Of a stretch of 64,000 bases of DNA, positions 9,758 to 18,618 are shown piece by piece. Made by a program: the position numbers and the translations under genes. The notes under the pieces are model-generated. The model worked only from the letters and a program-made list of their open reading frames with translations, was not told the DNA's origin and made no database searches. The DNA is from Acidimicrobiia bacterium (GTDB lineage: Bacteria; Actinomycetota; Acidimicrobiia; Acidimicrobiales; Poriferisodalaceae): assembly GCA_022820925.1 (NCBI GenBank), contig JAJEEO010000015.1:1-64000 (forward strand). The letters run 5' to 3'. How positions within the stretch are numbered: position 1 is the stretch's first letter; each line of letters starts with the position of its first letter.

Positions 9758-9880
9758 GTGAGTACGACCGCAAAACTCGTGCTAATGGCCCCGCCTGGGG
9801 CGCCGGCTGCAGGCGCCGAAGGCGACGCTGCCGCTGGGCAGCCAGGAATGCCCAGCTGCTGGCGCGGATCCCCTAGCTAA
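9758..9880 (+). pseudogene. 5' remnant of a 2-hydroxyacid dehydrogenase gene
   Basis: Beginning at the GTG, the frame reads VSTTAKLVLMAPPGAPA, almost the same as MSTTARFVLMAPPGAPA at the start of the intact dehydrogenase at 15792. A 23-bp stretch (9785-9807 and 15819-15841) is identical. After about 17 residues the similarity stops, and the frame closes at a TAA overlapping the corA stop region. It looks like a relic of a duplicated or displaced copy. The alternative is a conserved short leader sequence, which seems less likely. Confidence 0.7.
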
Positions 9881-10995
9881 TCGCTGCCGGGATCGCGGGG
9901 ACGATGGCGTCGTGCGACCGATCCGGCGATGGTGCGCAGCGGCGTCGCCGAGATCTCGACGACGGCACCGACAAGCTGAGCGGGTGCGCGGGCAGCTTCG
10001 ATGAGTCCACGGCCGAGCACCCCGCCAGCGCTGCGGCCGGAAGGTCGGCGCATCCATCCCAGCGCCACGAAGACGCCAAGCGACACGAGCGCGATGAGGG
10101 CCATGATCACGAGGACGACGATCCACCCGTCGTTGCGACCGATAAGCGGCAAATCCACGAAGTTCATGCCGAAGAACCCCGCGACCAGCGACAGCGGCAG
10201 CATGATCGCTGCGTAGATCGTGAGCACTCGGGTGACCTCGGTGGCCTGGCGCGCCTCGGCACCGCGGTACGCGTCCAGGCTCTCCGCCAGTGCGGTTCGG
10301 GCAGCCTCCACGCCCTGTGCGGCGCGTGATGCCGTGTCGAAGACATCGGAGAAGCGCCGTCGTCCGGCTTCGGTCACGACTGGGGATGAGGTGCGGCGCA
10401 GGATGTCGAGGGCTTCGCGCTGGGGGTGCACCGATTTGCGGAGCGCAGCCAGGTCGGCACGAACGGCGGTGATCTCGGCGAGGAACCCGGGAGCCGCCTT
10501 CAACGCAAGCTCGTTCAGCTCCTCGTTGCGATTGTCGAACACGTCGAGCACCGAAGTCAGGCGGCGGGTGGCGACATCGGCCAGCCGTGCCAGCGCTTCA
10601 TCGGGTCCGCCGCTCGCGAGCTCAGGCCGGCGTGAAGCTCCGTTCCACATGGCCTCGATGGAACGCGAGCGCGAGCCGTGGATCGTGACCAGGCAGCGCT
10701 TCGACAGGAAGCTGGCGATTTCGTAGCTCTCGATGCGCTCATCGCTCAGCGCGTGCAGCACGACATGCACTGTTTCGCCGAAGTCGTCGACCTTGGGAAG
10801 ATCGGTATCGGCGATTGCGTCGCGCACTGCCATGGCGTCGAGACCGAATCCGTCGGCGAACTCCAAGATGCGCTCGGTGTCGTCGGGGTCTGCGGTGATG
10901 TCGATCCATGCCCAGCCCTCGTTCGGCATCGCGTGGGGCTGCTCCAAGGGCTGCGCGACATCCTCCACTCCGAATTGGAGCGCCCGCAGGTTCAT
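9877..10995 (-). CDS. corA: CorA-like divalent metal transporter
   Basis: 372 aa. A long cytoplasmic alpha/beta and helical domain (1-270) is followed by two transmembrane helices near 280-335 with the signature GMNF between them (FFGMNFVDLP). This is the pore of Mg2+/Co2+ channels of the CorA family, which work as inner-membrane pentamers. A Ser/Arg-rich cytoplasmic tail of about 45 residues after the second helix is longer than usual. It is divergent from the ATP-grasp gene with 161 bp between them. Confidence 0.9.
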   Translation of the reverse strand: MNLRALQFGVEDVAQPLEQPHAMPNEGWAWIDITADPDDTERILEFADGFGLDAMAVRDAIADTDLPKVDDFGETVHVVLHALSDERIESYEIASFLSKRCLVTIHGSRSRSIEAMWNGASRRPELASGGPDEALARLADVATRRLTSVLDVFDNRNEELNELALKAAPGFLAEITAVRADLAALRKSVHPQREALDILRRTSSPVVTEAGRRRFSDVFDTASRAAQGVEAARTALAESLDAYRGAEARQATEVTRVLTIYAAIMLPLSLVAGFFGMNFVDLPLIGRNDGWIVVLVIMALIALVSLGVFVALGWMRRPSGRSAGGVLGRGLIEAARAPAQLVGAVVEISATPLRTIAGSVARRHRPRDPGSD

Positions 10996-11156
10996 GGCTC
11001 AGGCGCTCTCTCGATCACACAATCACTGTGCCACACGAACCTCCCGCCCCTGCTCGAACCGGGCGTCGGACATCACAGATCGCGGGGAAGATGCCATCCC
11101 TGTGCCCGCCCCGGGGCCGCGAAGACCGAAGCACTCACACACCTAAGGTCTCGAAT

Positions 11157-13310
11157 ATGAGAATCGCCGTCGTCTACAACCGCGACAGCCGCAATGTCAT
11201 CAACCTGTTCGGCATGCCGAACCAGGAGAAGATCGGCCTGAGAACGATCAAGCGCCTCAGCGATGCGTTGCGAGCCGGCGGCCACCAGGTCACGGCCCTC
11301 GAAGCCGACAAGGAGCTGATCTCCCAACTCGAGTCGTTCATGCCGCGCGTGGTCAAGGGCGAGCGCCCCGGCATGGTCTTCAACGTCTCCTACGGGCTGC
11401 AGGGACAGGCGCGCTACACCCACGTGCCCAGCATTTTGGAGATGATTGGCATCCCCTATGTGGCGTCTGGTCCGCTCGGGCATTCGCTGGCCCTCGACAA
11501 GGTCGTCACCAAGATGATCCTTCGCCAGCACGACATTCCCACACCCGATTTCGTAGTGCTCGAGACGCCCGAGTCGCCGGTTCCCGACGACCTTCGCTAC
11601 CCGATGATCGTCAAGCCCAAGAACGAGGCGGTGTCGTTCGGCCTTGCCGTGGTCGACGACGAGCAGGCACTGCGGGAATCCGCTGAGGTCATCTTCGAGC
11701 GGTTTCGCCAGCCGGTGCTTGCCGAGCAGTTCATCGAGGGCCGCGAGGTGAACGTCGGGATCCTGGGCAACGCCCCGCCCGAAGCCTTCCCGCCGGTGAT
11801 GCTGAGCTTTGGAACCGACGGCCCGCAGATCTACACCTACGAGGACAAGACCGGGCGCAGCGGGCGGACCATCGAGCCGCTGTGCCCCGCCCCGATCCCC
11901 GACGAACTCGCCCAGCACACCCAGGACATCGCTGTGCGGGCTTTCTCGGCCCTGGGGCTGTACGACTGCGCCCGTGTCGACCTGCGGGTGGACGACGACG
12001 ACAACGCCTATGTGCTCGAGGTCAACAGCCTGCCCAGCCTCGGCGAGCACGGCTCGTACCTCGTCGGCGCCGCCCATGTCGGGCTCGACTTCGCTGCGTT
12101 CGTGAATCGCCTCGTCGAGGTGGCGAGCGCCCGTTACTTCGGCACCCCCCAGCCCCCGCCGGTCGACGCGAAGACCGCCGATCCCTCCGAGCGGGTCTTC
12201 CAGTACGTCACCCAGCGCCGCGACCAGATGGAGCGATCGCTGCAGCAATGGGTGGAGCTGCCGAGCCGGACCGACGACCCGCTCGGCCTCGCACGGGCCG
12301 CCGACCGAGCCGGGCGGATCTTCGCCGACATCGGCATGCGGCCAGTGCCCGACCTCACCGACGAACCCGAGGCCTACATGTGGGAGACCGCCCGCGGCTT
12401 CGACGGCGGGACGCTGCTGATCGCCCACCTCGACGTGCCCGCCACCGGCGCCGCGCTGCGCCAGGGCTTCCGTCGCGACCCCGAGTGGCTCTACGGCGAG
12501 GGCATCGGCCGGTCGCGCGGCTCGCTGGTGATGCTCGAATACGCCCTGCGTTCCCTGCGCAGCATCCGCGCCCTGAGACGGGTTCCCCTCGGGGTGCTGC
12601 TGTACGCCGACGAGGGACAGGACGCCATCCAGAGCCACGCCCTCATCAGGCGGGCCGCCGAGCGCGCCGATCACGTGCTTGTCTGCCGCCCCGGCACGCT
12701 CGACAACGGCATCGTCACCCAGCGTCGAGGCAGCCGCCGCTACGAGCTCACCGTCGAGGGGGCGCGACTGAGCCCGGGACAAGTAGGGCGACGACGCACC
12801 GTGGCCAACTGGACGTTCGACAAGCTCGTCGCCATCGGCAAGCTGAACGCCCCGAACAAGCGGCTCTCGATCGCCGCACTCGACGTGCACACCGAACGGC
12901 ACGCGATGTTCGTGCCGCATCGCGTCGAGGCGTCGCTGATCATGTCGTATCTCGACCCTGCCCACGCAGACGAAGCCGAGCGGTCGATGCGATCGATCCT
13001 CGGGCGTGGCGGGCCGACGTGGCATCTCACCTTGCTCACCGACCGGCCGCCTATGGTTGACCGCCCGGCGAACCAGCAGGTCGTCGAGGCCCTGGAGAGC
13101 GCAGCCGCCACATGGGACATCCCGCTCGATCACGAGTCGTCAGGTTGGCCGTCGGTGGCGGGGCTCGTTCCCGAGCCGGCGTCCGTCGTCTGCGGGGTGG
13201 GCCCGGTGACACGGGACCGCGGCACGCCCGACGAGGCGGTGCAGCGCATCAGCCTCGTGCAGCGCACGCTGCTGCTCGCGGAGTACCTGGTCGGCCGGGC
13301 GAAGCGATGA
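11157..13310 (+). CDS. D-Ala-D-Ala ligase-like ATP-grasp fused to a degenerate M20 peptidase-like domain
   Basis: 717 aa. Residues 1-330 are an ATP-grasp ligase of the D-Ala-D-Ala ligase type: VFNVSYGLQGQARYTHVPSI, PYVASGPLGHSLALDK, PMIVKPKNEAVSFG, and VLEVNSLPSLGEHGSY with the metal-binding Glu/Asn. Residues about 355-717 follow the layout of M20 peptidases (LIAHLDVP, WLYGEGIGRSRG, LLYADEGQD, then RGTPDEAVQRISLV). The bridging aspartate (GxxDxKG), the second glutamate (DEE) and the late histidine (HTPDE) are replaced, so it is probably not a working peptidase. The start at 11157 is chosen (AAGG 9 bases upstream); the longer ORF runs into corA. Four bases separate it from ggt. A predicted peptide ligase of unknown substrate. 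Confidence 0.85.
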   Translation: MRIAVVYNRDSRNVINLFGMPNQEKIGLRTIKRLSDALRAGGHQVTALEADKELISQLESFMPRVVKGERPGMVFNVSYGLQGQARYTHVPSILEMIGIPYVASGPLGHSLALDKVVTKMILRQHDIPTPDFVVLETPESPVPDDLRYPMIVKPKNEAVSFGLAVVDDEQALRESAEVIFERFRQPVLAEQFIEGREVNVGILGNAPPEAFPPVMLSFGTDGPQIYTYEDKTGRSGRTIEPLCPAPIPDELAQHTQDIAVRAFSALGLYDCARVDLRVDDDDNAYVLEVNSLPSLGEHGSYLVGAAHVGLDFAAFVNRLVEVASARYFGTPQPPPVDAKTADPSERVFQYVTQRRDQMERSLQQWVELPSRTDDPLGLARAADRAGRIFADIGMRPVPDLTDEPEAYMWETARGFDGGTLLIAHLDVPATGAALRQGFRRDPEWLYGEGIGRSRGSLVMLEYALRSLRSIRALRRVPLGVLLYADEGQDAIQSHALIRRAAERADHVLVCRPGTLDNGIVTQRRGSRRYELTVEGARLSPGQVGRRRTVANWTFDKLVAIGKLNAPNKRLSIAALDVHTERHAMFVPHRVEASLIMSYLDPAHADEAERSMRSILGRGGPTWHLTLLTDRPPMVDRPANQQVVEALESAAATWDIPLDHESSGWPSVAGLVPEPASVVCGVGPVTRDRGTPDEAVQRISLVQRTLLLAEYLVGRAKR

Positions 13311-13314
13311 ACGG

Positions 13315-15030
13315 GTGAACGAGCACAGCGCCGACCGCGACGCCGAGCACACCACGGTGCCATCGCCGGGGCCGTCTGAGCCGCCGGTGGCCGACCGCCC
13401 CCGACGGCGGCCCAGCCGGCAGGTCAACACCGAGCTGCTCGAGCTCACCGACACGCGCATCCACGAGCCGCAGCGCATCGCCGCGTCCGAACACGGCATG
13501 GTTGCCACTGCGCACTATTCCGCCACCGCAGCGGGCGTCCAGATGCTCGAGCGCGGCGGCAACGCCATCGATGCCGCCGTCGCCGCCGCGCTCGCGTTGG
13601 GCGTGTGCGAGCCGGCGGCATCGGGACTCGGCGGCCAGACCATGATGGTCCTCCATCACAGCGCCACCGGCCGCACCATCGCCTTGGACGGCTCATCGAG
13701 AGCCCCCCACCGAGCGCTCGTCGAGAGCTTCGACAATCTCCGAGCGGATACCCGCAGGGGCCATCTCGCGACGACAGTGCCGAGCTCACCCGCCGTCTAC
13801 GCCCACGCGCTCGAGAACTACGGCACCCTCAAGCCCTCGACGGTGCTGGAACCCGCGATCGCGCTGGCCGAAGACGGCTACGAAGTCAGCCTCTTGCAGT
13901 ACCGGCTCTCACGCCGGGAGCGCAAGCACCTCGCGGCGCATTCGGCACGGCAGTTCTTCCTCCAGGACGGCCGCCGGGTGTACCGGGCCGGCTCGAGGAT
14001 CCTCCAGCCGGTGCTGGCCCGAACTCTGCGGCGCCTGAGCGATCACGGCTTCGAGGACTTCTACCTCGGCGAGATCGCCCGCCTGATCCATGACGACATG
14101 GAGGCCAATGGCGGGCTCGTCTTCGCAGACGACCTGGCGCAGATCCCCCACCCGATCGAGCGGCGACCGCTGTCGGTCAGCTTCGGACGCGACCGCGTGA
14201 TGACGATGCCGCTCCCCGGGGCCGGGCGCACGCTGATCGAGATGCTCAACATCCACCAGAGCCTCCCCCGCGAGCTCCAGGACATCGACTCGCCCCAGGG
14301 GGCGGTCTGCCTCGCCCAGACCATCCAGCAGGCGCTCATCGACCGAAACGACCGACCTCGCGACCCCAACCTGTACTCGCCGGCCTCCGACAAGCAGATG
14401 CTCAACCGCACCTACGCCCGGCGGCTTGCACGCGACATGGCACGGCGCTTCGGCCACGGTGAGACCACGCACTTGTCGGTCATGGACGCTCACGGCAACG
14501 TCGTCGCGCTGACGCAGTCGATCGAGAACGTGTACGGCTCGTGCGCTGCGTCGCCCGAACTCGGGTTTCTCTACAACAACTACATGAACGCGTTCGAGAG
14601 CGAAGACGTGTCCCATCCGTACTACCTGCGGCCCAATGCGGTCCCGTGGGCAAGCGTCGCGCCGTCGATCGTGTTCCGCTCCAAGGAGCCGTGGCTGGCG
14701 ATCGGCTCGCCCGGCAGCGAGCGCATCCCCCCGACGATCCTGCAGGTGCTGCTGCGCCTGCGACGGGCGACTCCGATGTCGGCCGTCGACGCGCCCCGCA
14801 TCCACTGCTCCATCGACGGAGTCGTCTCGGTAGAGGCCTCGCGCATCGCGACCGACGTGCTGCAGGCGCTCGCCGACGCGGGCTTCGAGATCAACCAGCG
14901 AGAGCCCTACTCGTTCTACATGGGCTGCGTCCAGCTCGTGATGAGGGACGGCGATCGGCTCATCGGCGTCGCCGACCCCCGGCGGGACGGTGCCGCCGCC
15001 GGCCCGATCGCTGCGCCGCACTCGACGTGA
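13315..15030 (+). CDS. ggt: Gamma-glutamyltransferase family protein, without signal peptide
   Basis: 571 aa N-terminal nucleophile hydrolase. SGLGGQTMMVLH, the autocleavage and nucleophile site GETTHLSVMDAHGNVVALTQ (threonine near 383) and the small-subunit motif IGSPGSERIPPTILQ (usually GSPGG) are present. The N-terminus is a charged, proline-rich stretch with no signal sequence, so it is probably cytoplasmic, unlike classic periplasmic GGT. It starts with GTG four bases after the ATP-grasp gene and overlaps the next gene by GTGA. Co-occurrence with an ATP-grasp ligase suggests it processes a gamma-glutamyl or similar peptide made by that enzyme. Confidence 0.9.
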   Translation: MNEHSADRDAEHTTVPSPGPSEPPVADRPRRRPSRQVNTELLELTDTRIHEPQRIAASEHGMVATAHYSATAAGVQMLERGGNAIDAAVAAALALGVCEPAASGLGGQTMMVLHHSATGRTIALDGSSRAPHRALVESFDNLRADTRRGHLATTVPSSPAVYAHALENYGTLKPSTVLEPAIALAEDGYEVSLLQYRLSRRERKHLAAHSARQFFLQDGRRVYRAGSRILQPVLARTLRRLSDHGFEDFYLGEIARLIHDDMEANGGLVFADDLAQIPHPIERRPLSVSFGRDRVMTMPLPGAGRTLIEMLNIHQSLPRELQDIDSPQGAVCLAQTIQQALIDRNDRPRDPNLYSPASDKQMLNRTYARRLARDMARRFGHGETTHLSVMDAHGNVVALTQSIENVYGSCAASPELGFLYNNYMNAFESEDVSHPYYLRPNAVPWASVAPSIVFRSKEPWLAIGSPGSERIPPTILQVLLRLRRATPMSAVDAPRIHCSIDGVVSVEASRIATDVLQALADAGFEINQREPYSFYMGCVQLVMRDGDRLIGVADPRRDGAAAGPIAAPHST

Positions 15031-15722
15031 GCCGGCTTCCGATCGTCATCTCGGTGCCGCACGCCGGTTTGCGCGTGCCCGAGGAAGTCGCCGACAAGTG
15101 CGTGCTCTCGCCGCAGGAGATCGCCGAGGACGGAGACGGCGGGGCCGCAGAGATCTACTCGATCGCCGACGAGGTGGGTGCATTCGTCACCACCGATGTC
15201 GCCCGCGCCATCGTCGACATGAACCGGGCACGTGACGACCGGCGCCGCGACGGCGTCGTCAAGACCCACACCTGCTGGGACGTTCCCGTGTACCGCCTGC
15301 CGCTCGCGACACCCGAGATCGAGCAACTGCTGGATACCTATCACGCCCCCTACCACGAGCGGCTCACAGCCTTGGGGGCCAGCGGCCAGTGGCCGCTCGG
15401 CATCGACTGCCACACCATGGCCGCCAGCGGCCCTCCCGTCGGTCCCGACCCGGGCAGCGAACGCCCGTGGCTCTGCCTGAGCAACGGCGAGGGAACCTGC
15501 CCGCAGGAGTGGATCGAAGGCTTGGCGGCATGCTTCGCAGAGCTCATCGAGGGCCCGATCGGCATCAACGACCCGTTCCGTGGCGGCTACATCACGAGGT
15601 CCCATGCGGCCGAAATGCCATGGATACAACTCGAGCTGTCCAGAGCCCCGTTCCTGTCGCACGACGAGAAGCGGTCGATGGTCCTCTCGGCGTTCGACGC
15701 CTGGATCACGACGCATCTCTAG
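15027..15722 (+). CDS. N-formylglutamate amidohydrolase family protein
   Basis: 231 aa. ISVPHAGLRVPEEV at the N-terminus, VDMNRARDDRR, and GIDCHTMAASGPP are motifs of the FGase family (PF05013), Zn-type hydrolases of N-formylglutamate or related amides. The GTG start overlaps the ggt stop (GTGA), which fixes the start despite a longer open frame upstream. No histidine-utilisation genes are nearby, so a classic HutG role is unlikely. The context argues for hydrolysis of an acylated glutamate or small peptide connected to the two genes before it. Confidence 0.88.
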   Translation: MSRLPIVISVPHAGLRVPEEVADKCVLSPQEIAEDGDGGAAEIYSIADEVGAFVTTDVARAIVDMNRARDDRRRDGVVKTHTCWDVPVYRLPLATPEIEQLLDTYHAPYHERLTALGASGQWPLGIDCHTMAASGPPVGPDPGSERPWLCLSNGEGTCPQEWIEGLAACFAELIEGPIGINDPFRGGYITRSHAAEMPWIQLELSRAPFLSHDEKRSMVLSAFDAWITTHL

Positions 15723-15791
15723 TCACCGGTCCCACGACATACCGTCTCGTGCATGCCAGTCGCCATCTCGACTGGCGAGGCATGATCTGAC

Positions 15792-16781
15792 ATGAGCACA
15801 ACCGCCAGATTCGTCTTGATGGCCCCGCCTGGGGCGCCGGCCGTGCCGAGCGTTGATGTGCTCGAGGGGTGGGCCGCCGCTCTTCGTTCTGAGCACGACG
15901 ATCTCGAGGTCGTCATCGCCGTGACCGACGAGGAAGTGCTCGGCCAGCTCGGCGATGCCGATGCCGCATACGGCGTGCTGCCGGCTGGCTGGCATGCGCC
16001 CCGGCTGCGCTGGCTGCAGGCTCCGATGGCCAACCCGCCGCTCGGCTATTTCACCCCCGAACTCGCCGCCCACCCCGTCGTGGTCACCAACATGCGCGGT
16101 GTGTACAACGACCACATCGCCACGCACGTGATGGCGTTCCTGCTCGCGTTCGCCCGCGGACTGCCGTACTACGCGCACCAACAGCGCGACCGGAAGTACC
16201 GCGGCGGGGTCGCCCCGGTCGTGCACCTCGCGGACTCGACGGTCCTGTTCATCGGCGCCGGCGGCGTCGCCCACCAGACTGCCCGCTACCTGCAGCCGTG
16301 GGGCCCGAGGGTCGTCGCCGTCGACGCTCGCCCCGAGACCACCTCCGGCGCGGCCATCGACGCCGTGTTCGGGGCCGAAGAACTCGAGGCCCAGCTCCCG
16401 CTGGCCGACGCAGTCGTGATGACCGTTCCCCACACCCCCGAGTCCGAGCGGATGCTGGGGCGGCGCCATTTCGAGCTGATGAAGCCCACGGCGGTATTCA
16501 TCAACATCGGCCGCGGCCAGACCGTCGTGCTCGACGATCTCGTCGATGCACTGGAAGCCGGTGAGCTCGCCGGTGCCGGTCTCGACGTGTTCGACCAGGA
16601 ACCGCTGCCGCCCGATCACCGCATCTGGGCCCTGCCCAACGTGCTCGTCACGCCGCACGTGGCGATGGTCGGGCCCGACATCGAGCAGCGCCGCTTCGAG
16701 CTCATCGCCGAGAACTGCCGGCGCCTGCTCGCCGGCGAGCCGCTGCGCTACGTCGTCGCCGACAAGGTGCTGGGATTTTGA
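15792..16781 (+). CDS. D-isomer-specific 2-hydroxyacid dehydrogenase
   Basis: 329 aa. The Rossmann motif VLFIGAGGVAHQTARYL is near 155. The catalytic set is arginine in FINIGRGQTV, glutamate in LDVFDQEPLP and histidine in VTPHVAM. Family enzymes reduce 2-keto acids with NAD(P)H in the cytoplasm; the substrate is unknown. The first 17 codons are nearly duplicated at 9758, where only a fragment remains. Confidence 0.9.
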   Translation: MSTTARFVLMAPPGAPAVPSVDVLEGWAAALRSEHDDLEVVIAVTDEEVLGQLGDADAAYGVLPAGWHAPRLRWLQAPMANPPLGYFTPELAAHPVVVTNMRGVYNDHIATHVMAFLLAFARGLPYYAHQQRDRKYRGGVAPVVHLADSTVLFIGAGGVAHQTARYLQPWGPRVVAVDARPETTSGAAIDAVFGAEELEAQLPLADAVVMTVPHTPESERMLGRRHFELMKPTAVFINIGRGQTVVLDDLVDALEAGELAGAGLDVFDQEPLPPDHRIWALPNVLVTPHVAMVGPDIEQRRFELIAENCRRLLAGEPLRYVVADKVLGF

Positions 16782-16833
16782 CCCCGCTCCCCCGCCGCAG
16801 CGAGCTTGCTGCTCGGCTCGTGGATCCCGGCCG

Positions 16834-18192
16834 ATGAGCCGGGGCGAGATGCATCTGAGCGCGTTCATCCAGGCGTCGCCGAACCATCAGATCAAGGGGA
16901 TGTGGAAGCACCCTGCCGACGAGACGTCGTGGGGGTACCGGACGCTGAGCTGGTGGCAGGACCTTGTGCGCACCCTGGAGCGGGGCTGCTTCGACGGGAT
17001 CTTCTTCGCCGATGTGCTGGGCACCTACGACGTGTACGGGGCGAGCCGCGAGGCTGCGTTGCGCGGCGCGGTCCAGATCCCCGGCATCGACCCCACGCTG
17101 CTGATCCCGGCGCTGGCGGCATGCACCGAGCACCTCGGCTTCGCCGTGACTTTCTCCACCAGCCACCACGCGCCGTACCACACGGCCCGGCTGTTCTCGA
17201 CCCTCGACCACCTCACGGGAGGCCGTGTCGGCTGGAACATCGTGACCTCGTACCTGTCCGACGCCGAACGTCAGGGGCTCGGCCAGATCCTCGCCCATGA
17301 CACCCGGTACGACCGGGCCGACGAGTACGTGGACGTCTGCCTCAAGCTGTGGGAGCAGAGCTGGGACGAAGGGGCGATCGTGCTCGATGCCGCCGCCGAC
17401 ACGTTCACCGACCCGGCCAAGGTGCACGAGATCGGCCATGACGGCGAGTGGTTCACGGTGGAAGGCCCGCATATGGTCGAGCCCTCGCCCCAGCGCACTC
17501 CGGTGCTGTACCAGGCGGGGAACTCGGCACGCGGCGTCGAGTTCGCAGCCAACACCGGCGAGGTCGTGTTCATGTCGGTGCCGGGCAACGACAAGGGCGC
17601 CGCAGTCGTGGCGTCGCTGCGCGAGCAGGCCGCAGCGGCCGGCCGTGATCCCGAGCACATCAAGGCATTGCAGGTGGCGCGGGTGGTGGTTGCCGAGACC
17701 GACGCCGAGGCCCGGGCGATGCGCGACGAGTGGTCACGGCTGTTCTCGGTCGACGGCTACCTGGCTCTGTACTGCGGCTGGACAGGCATCGACCTCGGCG
17801 GGCACCCGCCCGACACGCCGATCGACGACATCAAGGCGAATGCGATCCGCACCCAGGTCGAGCGCTGGAAGCTGGAGGATCCCGACAAGGTCTGGACTGT
17901 CGGCGATGTCGCCCGGCGGCTGTCTGACACTGCCGGCGGGCTCGGATTCGTGGGTTCGCCTACCACTGTCGCCGATCAGCTGGAGGCGTTCATGGAGACC
18001 ACCGGAGTCGACGGGTTCAACGTGACGACGGCACCCGTCCCCTGGGGTTTCTCCCAGATCGTCGACTTCCTCGTGCCCGAGCTCCAACGGCGCGGCCGGT
18101 TCCGCACCAGCTACGAGGGCACCACCTTCCGGGAGAACTTCTTCGGCGCGGGCCAACGTCACCTGCACCCCACTTACACCCGCCCCCGCTGA
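16834..18192 (+). CDS. NtaA/SnaA/DszA-type FMN-dependent monooxygenase (LLM superfamily)
   Basis: 452 aa, the usual length for the nitrilotriacetate monooxygenase branch. It starts MSRGEMHLSAFIQASPNH, contains FDGIFFADVLG, STLDHLTGGRVGWNIVTS and RTPVLYQAGNSARGVEFAA, and ends ENFFGAGQRHLHPTYTRPR. These enzymes hydroxylate small organics or sulfur compounds using reduced FMN from a separate reductase. The ORF track starts at 16546 inside the dehydrogenase; the ATG at 16834 matches where the family begins. Substrate unknown. Confidence 0.9.
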   Translation: MSRGEMHLSAFIQASPNHQIKGMWKHPADETSWGYRTLSWWQDLVRTLERGCFDGIFFADVLGTYDVYGASREAALRGAVQIPGIDPTLLIPALAACTEHLGFAVTFSTSHHAPYHTARLFSTLDHLTGGRVGWNIVTSYLSDAERQGLGQILAHDTRYDRADEYVDVCLKLWEQSWDEGAIVLDAAADTFTDPAKVHEIGHDGEWFTVEGPHMVEPSPQRTPVLYQAGNSARGVEFAANTGEVVFMSVPGNDKGAAVVASLREQAAAAGRDPEHIKALQVARVVVAETDAEARAMRDEWSRLFSVDGYLALYCGWTGIDLGGHPPDTPIDDIKANAIRTQVERWKLEDPDKVWTVGDVARRLSDTAGGLGFVGSPTTVADQLEAFMETTGVDGFNVTTAPVPWGFSQIVDFLVPELQRRGRFRTSYEGTTFRENFFGAGQRHLHPTYTRPR

Positions 18193-18309
18193 CGCGACTA
18201 TGGGCACCGCCCCAGGTTCCGATTGGTGACCCCGTCCTCACGGAAAACGGCTACTGACCTCATCACACCCTGCGACATACTGATCCCGAACCGGCGTCCC
18301 GAACGGTAA

Positions 18310-18329
18310 TGTTCCCCATCTGGGGTACA
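18310..18329. promoter_or_regulatory. Inverted-repeat operator upstream of relB
   Basis: TGTTCCCCATCTGGGGTACA is an inverted repeat with 8-base arms (one mismatched pair) around a 4-base centre. It lies 28 bp before the relB ATG and before the AGGAGA ribosome-binding site. Autoregulatory operators of this form are usual for RelB antitoxins. Confidence 0.65.
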
Positions 18330-18357
18330 TTCGGGACACGGCGCAGGAGATCGCACC

Positions 18358-18612
18358 ATGGCCAAGACCGAGACGATCCGTGCTCGCGTTGAACCGGATC
18401 TGAAGATGCAAGCCGAGCGCGTCCTTCGCGAACTCGGATTGTCGGCTACCGAAGCGATCACGTTGTTCTATAGGCAAGTAGTGCTGCGGCAAGGCGTCCC
18501 GTTCGACGTCAGCATCCCGAATGCCGAGACGGTCGAAGCGCTGCGCCAGGCCCGAGAACCCGACGAACTGACCGAATACTCAAGTCTCGACGAACTCAAG
18601 ACCACGCGGTAG
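18358..18612 (+). CDS. relB: RelB/DinJ family antitoxin
   Basis: 84 aa. The ribbon-helix-helix N-terminus KTETIRARVEPDLKMQAERVLRELGLSATEAITLFYRQV is characteristic of RelB/DinJ and is followed by an acidic C-terminal tail that would wrap the toxin. AGGAGA lies 8 bases before the ATG, and an inverted-repeat operator lies further upstream. Six bases after its stop begins the remnant of its YafQ-type toxin, so this antitoxin is now an orphan at this site. It could still repress its own promoter or neutralise a toxin encoded elsewhere. Confidence 0.88.
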   Translation: MAKTETIRARVEPDLKMQAERVLRELGLSATEAITLFYRQVVLRQGVPFDVSIPNAETVEALRQAREPDELTEYSSLDELKTTR

Positions 18613-18618
18613 CCCGCA

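Noticed and set aside
11073-13133. 686-aa minus-strand ORF
   Set aside because: Antisense shadow of the ATP-grasp fusion gene; no motifs and composition typical of reverse-frame high-GC ORFs.
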